From NCBI GenBank assembly GCA_008711295.1, contig VUYV01000322.1, positions 707,726 to 771,725 on the forward strand: 64,000 bases of DNA, in the 5' to 3' direction. Position numbers and translations under genes: made by a program. This DNA is from Anarhynchus alexandrinus. Taxonomy: Eukaryota > Chordata > Aves > Charadriiformes > Charadriidae. The notes under the pieces were generated by a model. It saw nothing but the letters and a program-made list of their open reading frames with translations, had not been told where the DNA came from and did no database searches. Position 1 is the first letter of the stretch; the number at the start of each line of letters is the position of its first letter. Of this stretch, positions 24,908 through 36,330 are shown piece by piece.

Positions 24908-27900
24908 TCTGGAAGCAAGAGGACATCTGGCATGCCCAAGGAATCTAGCATCGATGGGATTTGGTAATGCAGTTTGCTTGACTCAGAGCAGCAGTAGCCA
25001 GAAACCGATGGCACATCAAGAAAATAAGCGGGTTGGTTTCCTTCAGCAACTAAAGGACAAATGTTTGCAATGCAGAATAACATGACAATAGGCTCCTGCA
25101 AGTGGCCATAGAAAAGTGACAGTGGATTTAGTAGTGTTGATTGTATCAGCCAATTTCCATTAGAACCTTTTTCCTTTTGCTTGTAATGGACCCTCAGGAG
25201 ACAGGCTTGCCAGCAAGGCACCATGGCTATGGTGGAGTGGCTCCCTGTATTCATTATAGCTTAGATCTCTTGTGCAGATCAAAGATTCGGAGGTCAATAA
25301 GCACCTTCCAGAAACACTCCATTCACACTCGGGGAACGTGATTATTGTGCTGCCTTGCATTGGGCATTGTCACTTGCTGTCATGTGCCCGACAGAGCAAC
25401 GGTGACGCTCCTGTCATTTCGCTTGTACTCTTGATGTTTCCATCTTCAGCGTTTCTGAGGCAGAGAGAGACCTGCCAGTCCCCATCACAAATTTGGGGCT
25501 CTTCCCTCAAGTGTTTCTAGCAAAGTCAAAACAGCAATGTCCAAGGCCTCTCTTTCCGCAGAACTTCACACCAGAGCTAACATTGGTGCCACCACGTTCA
25601 AACCCAATTTGCTTGTCCGCGGGGATGATGGCACACGGAAATATATGCTCAGATACATATTTCTTTGGATTTCACACTCACTGTAATATTTTAATCCTTT
25701 ACTATGAATCTTAATTGTGATATTCTTTTCTCCCATTCAGTGTCTCACAGGAATTTTGTTTACTAATTCCTCAACTGACAAAAGAATACCTCCGGGCTCC
25801 AAGTTCTTTCAGAAAAGAGGCATCAGATCTGCCCCTCTGGTGCAGCATCAGCAAGACCAAACAGAAACAGAAGGTGCTTCATGTGCTCTTCTTCGCATTA
25901 GCCCTGTGAACCGTGCAAATAGTCATACAGATATTCATAAAGATTCATACAGATTCATACAGATGAATATTTGCCAGGCCAGAACATTTATCAGCAGACT
26001 CCATTTCAACAGCGCAGTACCTGTGGGGAAGTCTGTAAGAGAAGAGAGGTCACCGAAGACACTCCCAGACAGTTCTGCCAATCACACACGGCATAAGACC
26101 TCAGGAATCTTAACAGCGCGGTCCAAATGGGCTTCAGATACTTGTGGAGTGTGGGTAGCCAACGGCAATTTGGTGTTGAAGGGAATCTACTGTACGTATT
26201 TTGCAAAACTCAAGGTTTTTCACCAAAACAGCAGATCGCTAGCAGAACCTCTAAAAAGCCCGTTGTTCCACTTTTTTTTTTTTTTCTCCGCACCTAAGCT
26301 GAATACTGGGAATTCAGTACCCTGGTAGTGGGTGGAAAGACCGTGTTTCTGACAGAGGAAGGCTGTAGGTAAGCTCAAGGTGGGCTCTGACTGCCCTTGC
26401 GGTCTTTACACCAAGAACAGGGGCACCGAGGCTGTGATCAGAGTTACCCGTTGATAACTCTGGAGGATCAGGAGCGCCACTTTGGAACAGTTAGTGTCAA
26501 AAGCTGTCTGTCAAATCTCATACTGTTCAGCCCCCACAGTCATGTTTTCAAGATGGAGCAAAATTACTACTACCTTCCACCCAGGCAACAGGCTCTCCAA
26601 AGCCAGGGGCTGATTTTGCATTCTAAACCTTGGAAATAGAGTTTAAATAGGTTGAGGCCAGGATTGTCTTTGTTCTGTTTGTACAGAGCCTAAGCACAGC
26701 AAACGCCAGCCCATGGTCTGGTTCTTATGTGCAGCGGTGGTGTGGAAGGGCAGATATGCATGTCAAAAATTAACTTTATTTCCTACTGAAAAGCCCCATC
26801 ATCGCCTTGTCCGTGCTCCGCCACTGAAAAGAGTTTGGTTTGTGTCAGTCATGGGTGACTCCTTGGGGTGTACACACCTCTCACCAGATTATTCACTGAG
26901 GCTGTCAGTTACTTCTGTTTGCAGACCATCTTAGTCACTCTCTTAAATATTGCAGCTCTCATTATCATGATCTTTCAACCTTATCGAAGTCATCATGATT
27001 ATTTCCTAGAGTCTGTTTCTCCAGTATTAACATGACTGATCTGAGTATACTAAAGAATTTCTCTTTTATATTCCAGCCTGAATATCAGTATTTGAGGAAC
27101 AAACAGGCCATCTTACCGATAGAAGTTGTTGGTGCGCAGAAGGCATTTTATTTCTTACTCTCTTTGGTATTTTAACAAGGGCAATCAACTTAATTCCACA
27201 TTCCCTTGTGAGATTTTGCCTTCTGGGTAAAGAACATCCTTTACCTCCCCTTCTCCCCCTTTTCCCAAACAATCTTCTGCTGTGCTGGGAAGATGGAATG
27301 TATAGGTGATATCCCTTTCAGAAAATATATCCATAATATATCACAAGGATTGTCATTATGATGTATTAATGTAATACATCATCAGAGAGCTGTCAGGGTG
27401 AAGATTTATTACTCTGAAATAAGTTATGGTGAGACACTGGGGAATGGCTTGACAGAATTTTTGTTTATTTTTCTAAATTAAGGACTTTTAAAGTAAGTTT
27501 AAAAATCTCTTACCTTCATGAAGTAGTAGGGGTGGGAGGGTCACAGAAAAGAGGACTCGAATCAAAACCACCAGAAGGGCTCAGGAGGCCTCATAGAATA
27601 AGAATGTAATATTTTTTCCCCCAGGTAGTTTCCACAAGGTCTGCAAAGTTTAGGTTTCCAGCTTAGATGAGAGCTACAGTGGGCAGTCTAAGTCATTTTA
27701 ATCAGCCCAAACTGGACTTTATTGTTTCTTCTTTAAAGGAAAACAGAGGCTCCAAAGCATGAAGACTTGGGCGAAAAAAGGCAAACCAGGCTAAAAATGG
27801 TCTACAAATTCCCTTTTCCAGGTGTGTCCAGCGGACTTAGTGTAAACCTGATACAAACGTGCTGAAATCAGTGAGAGCTTTTCAGCAGGTTTGCACAAAC

Positions 27901-28563
27901 TTTGGATCGAGCCCCTTCCCTGCCTCATGCGGTGAAGCCATGAAACTTGGCACATTTATAGCATTGTAACATAAAGCCATCTGTGTACAAGTACAAACTT
28001 TTCCTTATTGCCAAAGTGCTTAATGTAATTACAATCAGGCTTGCTTCTCCTCTGCTCCGTTCATCCATATGCTGGGGTGGAGGAAAACTTGTGCTGGTGA
28101 AGAATCCCGCAGCATCTGAGTTTGCGTGCCACTTACAGCAGTGTACGTTGCTAACCTTGTAAATCTTAAACACTTCTGCGTTTTAACGAACACACGTGAA
28201 GTTACAGACTGTCTTACGGGGGAAACTGGTAACAAAAATAGGCCAAAAAGCTCAGCCTGGATTCTTTTCTCACTGTCTACAGACACCTGACTTAGGAGCT
28301 CAGTTGCCTTCGCTTCCCTGTATAGTCGATGAGGACTCAGAGGTGTCACCGAGTTTGGGCCCTAAGATGGAAATTGCCTTCAGGAGGTGACTTTTACTCT
28401 TTGCCGGCTAGAAAATGAACGCAGAGCTCCTGTTCACCTTGTTCACTGCCTAAAGAAGGTTTTATTAATCCTGAGTGTCACTTCCCCAGGCAGTCCCAGT
28501 CCATAAGCAGCTGCAAAGTATTTGTTTCATCTTATGATTCGCTCTTTATGTTGACTTCAACTA
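24908..28563. other. Unique noncoding DNA, no gene seen
   Basis: No recognised gene. An open stretch of about 203 codons on the + strand (25717-26328) starts with GTG, includes a short CATACAGATT tandem repeat (about 25920-25965) and ends in a T14 run (26272-26285), so it is not a credible gene. Confidence 0.5.
27358..27382. repeat. Perfect 11-bp hairpin, 3-nt loop
   Basis: ATGATGTATTA at 27358-27368 pairs exactly with TAATACATCAT at 27372-27382 around ATG. The stem is AT-rich. No flanking gene context was found. Confidence 0.75.
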
Positions 28564-28953
28564 TTGCCAAACGCGATGTTATCCCATGGCATTTATTGTA
28601 TCTCCTATATCATGGTGTTTGCATGCGGTTTCTTCAATACTGAATATAATATTGGTCAGTGTAAGTTAAACACCGAGGTTGCTTATAGGTTAATGAATGC
28701 ACTGCGCTTGCTGCCGACTGACGTAATTACTGATAGGTGGTACACTGCACTTGACCCTACAGCCCATAGAAGCGTACTTGACTTTATCGGTGGGGATGGT
28801 ATATTCAAAAGGAATATTAACATTAAAAAGGAATGTATGCAGTGGATGCATTTGCAGGAGCAGGTAATGAGTTTTCAGGAAAAAAAAATTGTGGAAGGCA
28901 AAAGGTGGTTATGCCAGAAAAGTCTACAAATTTCTCTTCCTGAAGGAAAATAA
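28564..28953 (+). other. Open frame of about 129 codons, unidentified
   Basis: An uninterrupted frame ending in TAA at 28951-28953. The first in-frame initiator-type codon is TTG, with ATGs further in. The local sequence has more CpG than its flanks (for example near 28573, 28706, 28720, 28772). CAG at 28861-28863, followed by GTAATG, could be a splice donor. The translated segment (for example LPTDVITDRWYTALDPTAHR) has no motif I recognise. A conserved exon, a decayed mobile or viral fragment, or chance are all possible. Confidence 0.18.
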
Positions 28954-31900
28954 TGATAAGCTGCTTAATTTTGGCCAATTTTAGGAAGACAGTTTAATTA
29001 ATTACCTAAAATGTAGGTGTGAAATGAGTGCTAAAGTTATGCAGGTTACCGCTAGCAAAAGTCCTTTATAAACTGTGCTGTTATCAGTCCAGGAAAAAAC
29101 CCTTTCCTCCTCCATAAACTTCAGAACGGTTTAATTGTGTATAGTGACAGAGATACGTTGGCTCAAGCCAAATATATTTTGAGATGTTCTCAGAAATGGG
29201 TATATGCAGATGCTTATAAAACCCCTGCACTGTGCAGATGCCAAATTACCTGTCCCTGCACGTACCAAAGGCTCCAACAGGCTGTGTAGATACCTGCTTA
29301 CAGTTAAAAATGTACTGCTGTCTTTGGACACTATATATCCATCTCAAATACAGCAGGGGTTTTAAGGGCACATTTTTTTTAATTGTTGTAACTAGTAAAA
29401 AAGTTTCTTAGCGCATACTCGTGATCAACTTATCTGCTTCATGGAAGAAGGTGGGCCTGGTCCTCTGTAGTGTCAGGGGATGAGCTTGTAGGATGGTAGG
29501 TAATTGAGGGAAGATTTGTGTTGGGATCTATAGTCTGTGGACAATAGTTGCTTTCCTAATTTTGTGGTGCCAAAGGAAAGCACTTCTGATCCATGCTGCA
29601 AGTGTTAAGAGGCAAACAAGTCTTTCGTTTGAAGGTTTCTACGGAAGGTTGTCACATATGCAAATCAGAAACTTAAGTGCTTGTGTTGCGTGGAGGTTGG
29701 AGTTACAAGGGTTTTGCCCAAACTCCCGTCCCCTCTGTAAGTAGAGTTTTACTCAAATGTAGTATCTGCGGTGGTTGCTGCTCAGATCACCAGTTAACAC
29801 AATCTTCGGTCAGTAAGTTTTAAAGGAGGTAAAACATCTTGGAGAGACCATATGAAATCTATCATGGCAAACCACTGATAACTCCACATCTTATTAGCTT
29901 CAATTAAGTATTTCCATGGGGAACTGTGGAACTGTTTAAAGTCATGATGACACATACACACACTTTGTTCCATCCAAAGAAATAATCTGTTTTCCAGATT
30001 TCCAGATAGCCAAGCTATTTTGTTATTGTTTTTTTTTCTTTTCCTCCTTTTAAAAGAAATAATTTATAAGAATTTGTCTTGGGCTTGCTGCAGATTTAAA
30101 AGGAGAAAAAAGATTTCTTCTGTCCGACTTTTAAATTATATGCATGACCAAAGATAAATATGTTTTTTATTTATAACTGTGGATAGATGCCAAACAAAGC
30201 CTTTCATATGACGCACCGCTGCTGTAGTGAAGAAGTACTTAAAACAGTTCCAGTCAAGTTAGGCCCCAAGACTTTTCATGCAACTTCATGCAAAATGGTT
30301 AAGACCTTTCATTTATTTTTTTTTTCCTTTTCTTTTGAACATCTTCAAAGGTTACAAGTGCAACACACTTAGAGGATGCCAGGCTTCTTCCTGTTGAGCT
30401 GAGATGGTCTGAAAACCACATTGAAACATGGGAAACTGCAGCTACCACAGATTGCGGATGAGGGGGGTGGTTTTTTTGCAAGCTGTAGATCTCCCCTGCC
30501 CCTCCCCGCGTGGTTGGTAACAGTGGGATGAAGGTTATGGATGGAGGCCGGCAGAGCAAAGGATTGGTGTGCTGTTGGGAGACTGGGATGAATGGACTTG
30601 GACAATACTGCTGAATAGGAATACTTGTGGAGCTAATACAAACAATTTGTAATTGTCAGAGCTGAAAAGTAAAAACATGATTATAAACTGTGCCTAGGAT
30701 CAGCTTATGTCAGCTTTAAATGATTTAAAAGTCTAGTGTCTGGAGCTGCATCTTACTTGCCTGTAAAACTCCTTAAAGAAGACTTACATAACTGTATAAG
30801 CATGTCTCTCTTCTTGTGTATTTATTGTGAAAAGTCACCCTTTGTCTAGCTGACAGGAGACAGGTTTTTAGGACAGATGTGAAACAAAGCCTTGCAGATA
30901 AATCAGAAAATACAGGATTTCTCAATTTAAATAGAATGAGACAATTGCCCGATAACAGTAACTCTTTTAGAAACTACTGGTTGCCCGTGTTTTATGCGAG
31001 GAGAGGCTGTGAATAGTTAGGCGCTAAGGCACCTCGGTCCCCCGGTGGCTTTGTGCTGTGCCAGGCGTGGAAACTGCTTCTGCAAGGATGTGAAGAAAGT
31101 CTGTACGGGATGCAGACTTCTCCGAGAGAAGGGAAGGAGCATAAGAAAGCGTCCTCTGTTCCCTAGAGCCTACCATCATTACACCTGACCCGAGCTCATT
31201 ATCCCTCGATACCTGCAGCGGACGATGACCTTTGATGACACTGCACAACAGTATGCAAAGGTTTTTTATTTTTGGCTCCTGAAGGCCAAATGTGGTGGCT
31301 TCTTCCCCGCGCTGTGTCCAGCCTTCCTTTACTCAAGCCCATGTACAAAAATTCAAATGCTGCTAAATACTGCTAAGCAACACTGTTTAGGCACTAGGTT
31401 ACCTTTCTAATTTTGCTGGAAGAGCCTCCGTCTTCCCATCACCGAGGAGTCTGGGGTAGGCTGGAAGCAACTAATCTACCATGTAATGAGATAGGTTCCT
31501 GTTGACACAAGTCAAGGGCATAACTATTAAGTCATTAGGGCTAATGTTGTAACATTCTGATACAAAGGCAGGGCCTGGGCCTTTCAGATGTACCTCTGAC
31601 CTTTGAGGATTAAGTTTCTTCGCAGCTTATTTTTGGTACTCAAAATCTGTCTTTTTTTTTTTTTTCCCCCTGCTGCTTCACACGCGTTGATCTTTGGCCC
31701 TGTGCGAGGTGCAGCTTGCACAGCGGCTTCTGCTGTCCTGATTCGTCCCAGTTTTGTCAGAGGAAGTAAGGACAGAAAAGACATCACATTCTTAATCCCG
31801 CGATACGAAGACTACATCATGTATTCCTTTGCGTAGCACTGCCCGTGTGGCAGCTTGGCCCAAGGGGTTGCTGGTAGAAGGCAGTCGGGGAAATAGAGGC

Positions 31901-32889
31901 GGCTCGCAGGGTTCTTCCACAGAGTAGAGAAAGTGAGGATCGCTGAAACCAACCTAGATGTCATTTAAATATATATAGTGTAAATGTGTCTTGCTATGGC
32001 CCTGTGATATTTTTGGTAAAGTAACTTTTCTCAATTCTAATTGTTTTGCCAATAACCAGATGATTATTTCAACCACGGTATCCTCCAGCACAGCAGCAGG
32101 TATGCACTTGTTTCACTTCCATTGCGTGGGCAAGGGAAATGCAAAGGGACTCCAAAACTTGTCTTGCTGTCATACTTACTGTCTCTCAGGATCGGTTCAC
32201 TTAATGTCTACTTCGTAGACTTGTTTAGCTCTGAAATTTTTGGCTTAATGCTTTTCTTTTTATGATTTACTCTCTGAAATAAGGAGCCAAGAAATGGTCC
32301 CTCTTGGACCTGTGCTGGGTTGTGTCTCCAGTTACCATCACTCTGAAGGCGTAAGAAAGACCGTAAGAAAGCGTCCAGGTGAATGCTCCACGTGAAATCA
32401 GCTTTACCTACAGGTAAACCTCCTGGCCTTCATATGTGACAAACCGTTTTTCATTTTCAAGACGCACAAAGAAACCAAATCAAAGGACACCCCAAGCTGT
32501 TGGCTAAGTCCTGTGTCTGAAACTTTTGACCAAAATGTTTTAGAGCGTATAGACAGGCCGAGAACATACATCAAGGCCTGAGTGATATTGTCAAAGCTAC
32601 TCACATTAAGTCATTATTTAACAAGGAAGGCTCGTTTTATATAATGCTTTTGTTATATAGGAGTGTATTCCATAATGTGGAGCATTCACAAAAAAAAATA
32701 ATCTGAGAATGTTTTAAATTTCATTTGTAAGTTGGTTTTTAAGTGTGTCTTGCTTATGCATTTAGCTTGTCCATTTGGACTACTGGAAAGAGTCCGAGGA
32801 CCTCTCTCAAGGAAGAATTAGCAGACCGTTCTTTAAAAAGGACATTTGGGAAGCAAGACATCCAATGAGCTTATGGCAATAAGCCATGG
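28954..32889. other. Unique noncoding DNA, no gene seen
   Basis: No recognised gene or named repeat. Short T-runs occur near 30029, 30318 and 31652-31665. Overlapping open frames on both strands around 30.3-30.6 kb and 31.6-31.8 kb look random. Confidence 0.55.
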
Positions 32890-33034
32890 AATGCTATATT
32901 TCATGAATTTCTGGTTTATTTTATGTTTGCGTTCAGTATTTTTAAACATGATTAGGATGAGGAAATGATGTATTTCATTAATTTCTGTTTTATTTTATTT
33001 TATTTATTTTATTTATTTTTGCATTCAGTGACTT
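32890..33034. repeat. Local duplication with TTTTA microsatellite expansion
   Basis: The segment 32890-32943 (AATGCTATATTTCATGAATT ... TTTGCGTTCAGT) is repeated at 32964-33034 (AATGATGTATTTCATTAATT ... TTTGCATTCAGT). The second copy is longer because a run of TTTTA/TTTA units has expanded between the shared ends. Confidence 0.75.
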
Positions 33035-35999
33035 TATATACAACGGTGATGGGGAAAGGGAAGTTGCAGTAAAAAAGATTTTGCTCTTAAGCCTGTACAT
33101 GCCAAGGTAGGTCTGGAACGGATGCTCATGGCTGAATTAATAAACTCTGACTGTAGAGGTTTCGAACATGAATTCTGACAGACCCTTCACTATGACAATA
33201 CTAGTGGGAGTCACAATAATATCATCTGCTGCTGAACATCGCTAGTATGTGAGCACCGTTGTGCCAAAGGTTAATATGCCAGTTTTATTTCCTTCTCTCT
33301 ACAGCTATAATTTAAACGAGTTGCACACATAAGTGATGTTATATGCATAGGGTTTTGCATTAAGTTTGCTATGTCAGATTTGTTTATAAAAATCATATTT
33401 TGAACCACTTGCCCAGGGGCTCCGTTCCGGGGAGCTGCAAGCTGATTTCCTTTAAAGAGGTAGTTTTCATTTTCCATGAACTTTCAATGGAGATTTTTGA
33501 GCTCGGAACAGGGAGCTCAGCTTTAAAATTAGCACTTGCCCAGGTTTACAATTAGGTTTAATTACTCAGCAGTGGAGAGTTTAATCTAGTTCTACACGCG
33601 TGCCGCATGACCCTTTCCATACCTTACCAGGACTGGAAAGGGCCCCCTGCCTCTCTTGGGGAAAATTGCTTCCCAACATTTTGGAGACCGTTTACAATGT
33701 TTTTGTTCCTACGCTGCAATGCTAACATTGCCCATAAACCTAATAGTCACACAGTAGTTAATAAGGGGCAGAAAGTTTTATAGGCTTTTCCGCAGTTGTT
33801 AAAATCCTGCTACTGCAATTTAGGTCGTAGCCACACAAAACCTATCAGTTGTGAAAAATAAGGCACTCTATATCGGGGTATTCTTGGAAACTGATGGAAG
33901 AGAGGACCTCTCCTGAGCATTTTGCTCAACGTAATGAACTTGGGGTTTATTTAAATGGCTTGGCTTGTAATGTAAACACTCGAGGGCTTGCCAGCAGTGC
34001 ACCCCCAGGATTTGTGGCTTTTCTACAAAAAATCATTTTTTCAGAATCCATTGCAATTAGTGGCACTATGGCAAAGGATGATTTATCAAATTGCCTTTCA
34101 GTTACAGAAAATAGAATCCATTAATGATGTTGCAAACATATTTTTAGTCAGGTTCGGCAAGAATCATTTTCTAGCTGTCTTTCTATGTTATATTATGTAA
34201 ACTAAAAGCATTCCCAGGGTACCAGCTGAATCGTCCTTTGTGCTGTTGTAGACCTCCAGAAGAGATTTGACCTTCTCCTGCTAGAAGAGATGCTCATATT
34301 CGTGACCACACCAGTGGGAATGAGGTACTTCTCCAAGTTAGTAAGATTTCTAGAATCAAACTTGAAGTGAAATGGGCTCAAATGTAATTGGGGATTGACT
34401 ACCAGTACCTGTTGGGTACACACTCACTCCAGTTCCTTAACCGCATCGCTGAGGAGCGGGAAAGGCTGGAGCTGGGACAGAGTGATCGCTGGAAGGAATG
34501 GCGGCTCTGAAACAGCTCTGAAAAGTAACAGTTCACAGATTTCTCTAAAACAAAAGAATTTTCCATTAATGAGCCCCTGCTAATAGCTAAACAGTTACAT
34601 TAAAAAAAAAAAAAAAAAAAAGAATAAAATTACAGCCATGTTTAGTTCAGAGTATTTTTCTCAGGGGGTACCTGTTCCACCAGTACATGGAAAACTAGTA
34701 TAGAGATTATTACACAGTAGCGAAGAGTGGTGGGGGAGAGGAATAAGCAAAAGCTTATTTGTTTCAAAATTGGAGTCCTATGGACACCGTGAGCTCTTAA
34801 GCGCAGTGATGCTGCGTGCTGGCTAAAAGGGCAGAGTTCTAATTACTTGGCTGCCATAACTGTATTTCAGTGCTTAAGATGTTCAGATATCCTTTAGATT
34901 TCACCTTCTGCCTGTGTTGCTTTGGATTGCAGTGTGTTCTGAGCTTTCTGTAACATTTCTAAAATGCATTTTCTCATGAATTAACGGTGGATACTTTGCA
35001 ACTTGCATCTTACCATTGTTCTCCCCCGCCTTCCCCAAGAAGAGGGTTAAGGGCTGTCTTGGATGAGCTTCGCACTACCAACACATCGGGGTTTGCATCC
35101 GCTGAAAACTGGGTGCAGTCAACAGAGTGGAAATCCGTGGGCTTGGATTTGGATTTAGTGGGACTTTTGAATGCAGGGAACAGGGAGTTTAACGATGACA
35201 GAAGCGAAGGGTGTGTTGTGTCCGTGGCAGGTGGACGCTTCGACGAGAAGTGTCCGTGAGCGGGGATGGAGCTCCACACTTACTCCCCTGGGCACTGTGC
35301 CGAAGCGTTACCCAAATACAGCACAATTACACTGCCACCATACTATAATAGAAGTCTACAAAGGAAATGGTACTATCCACTGAGTAATTTCTGACCCGTT
35401 GCAGGATTACACTACTGGATTCAGTCTGAAGCACATATATGGGAGTACCCTTGTAATTACCTGTCTAAAAATACAGCACTGCCATTTCTGGGTTGGTTTT
35501 TGAGGAGCGGTTGGATAAAACTTTATCAAGATGCTTAACACGCTGTGCCGTGCTCTTCTTGGGCTGGGTTGTTAGTGGGAAAATGAACTCGGCACCGCCG
35601 CGGTTGCAGCTCTGGCACGCTCAGTGCTCTCTACGTGATTCCGCACAGCGCGTCTGAAATTCCCGCAGCCGGCAGGCAGGATGCTGATGGAGCAAGAAGG
35701 GGTAGGAAGTAGAAGCATGTCCCTACTCCTGCCCATTCCCACGCAGCCTGGCTTCCTGGCTTCCCGGAGCCTTCCACGCCTGGGCTGGTGCCTAATATTT
35801 TTCTGTTTAACCACTGGGGTAAGCCAGAATCTCCTCCTTGTTGTCTTGAATAAGCTGTGGGGAGAGCAGAGGGGGAACTCCTTTTCCAGGGTGCTCCTGA
35901 ACTCCCTATGACTATAAATAATCCTTCAGTATAGGTTTGCCCCAAAGGTACAGTCTACCGCTGCCTGACAGGCTGCTCCTAGCAAGAAGTCAAGCAGTA
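33035..35999. other. Unique noncoding DNA, no gene seen
   Basis: No recognised gene. It contains an A20 run (34602-34621). Two opposite-strand frames at about 34.99-35.28 kb overlap fully, so at most one could be real; neither has a recognisable motif. Confidence 0.55.
34602..34621 (+). repeat. A20 homopolymer
   Basis: Twenty consecutive A bases followed by GAATAAAA. No upstream sequence resembles a processed transcript, so it is read as a simple homopolymer and not as a retrogene tail. Confidence 0.85.
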
Positions 36000-36330
36000 C
36001 CTTCCAGCACCTAAAGGGGCTATAGGAGAGCTGGGGAGGGACTTTTTACAAGGGCATGTAGTGATAGGATGAGGGGGAATGGCTTCAAATTGGAAGAAGG
36101 GAGATTTAGATTAAATATTAGGAAGAAATTCTTCACTGTGAGGGTGGTGAGCCCCTGGCCCAGGTTGCCCAGAGAAGCTGTGGCTGCCCCATCCCTGGAG
36201 GTGTTCAAGGCCAGGTTGGACGGGGCTTGGAACAACCTGGGCTGGTGGGAGGTGTCCCTGCCCATGGCAGGGGGGTTGGAACTAGATGGTCTTCAAGGTC
36301 CCTTCCAGCCCAAACCATTCTATGATTCTA
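36000..36330 (+). mobile_element. CR1 LINE, 5'-truncated 3' UTR fragment
   Basis: About 330 bp of CR1 covering only the 3' untranslated part. It contains the same landmarks as the copy at 7325-7858: 'aaaggggctataggag', 'ggaagaagggagatttagatt', 'aggttgcccagagaagctgt', 'ggaggtgttcaaggccaggt', and the CR1 terminal 'ccattctatgattcta'. The truncation falls within the region corresponding to about 7529 in the other copy. By eye it is very similar to that copy and in the same orientation, so both come from one subfamily. It has no coding capacity. Confidence 0.95.

Noticed and set aside
25717..26328. 203-codon + strand frame
   Set aside because: It begins at GTG, crosses a short CATACAGATT tandem repeat and a T14 run (poly-Phe), and has no recognisable domain.
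34602..34621. A20 run as a retrogene or SINE tail
   Set aside because: No tRNA- or 7SL-derived head, no gene body upstream; simple homopolymer is the economical reading.
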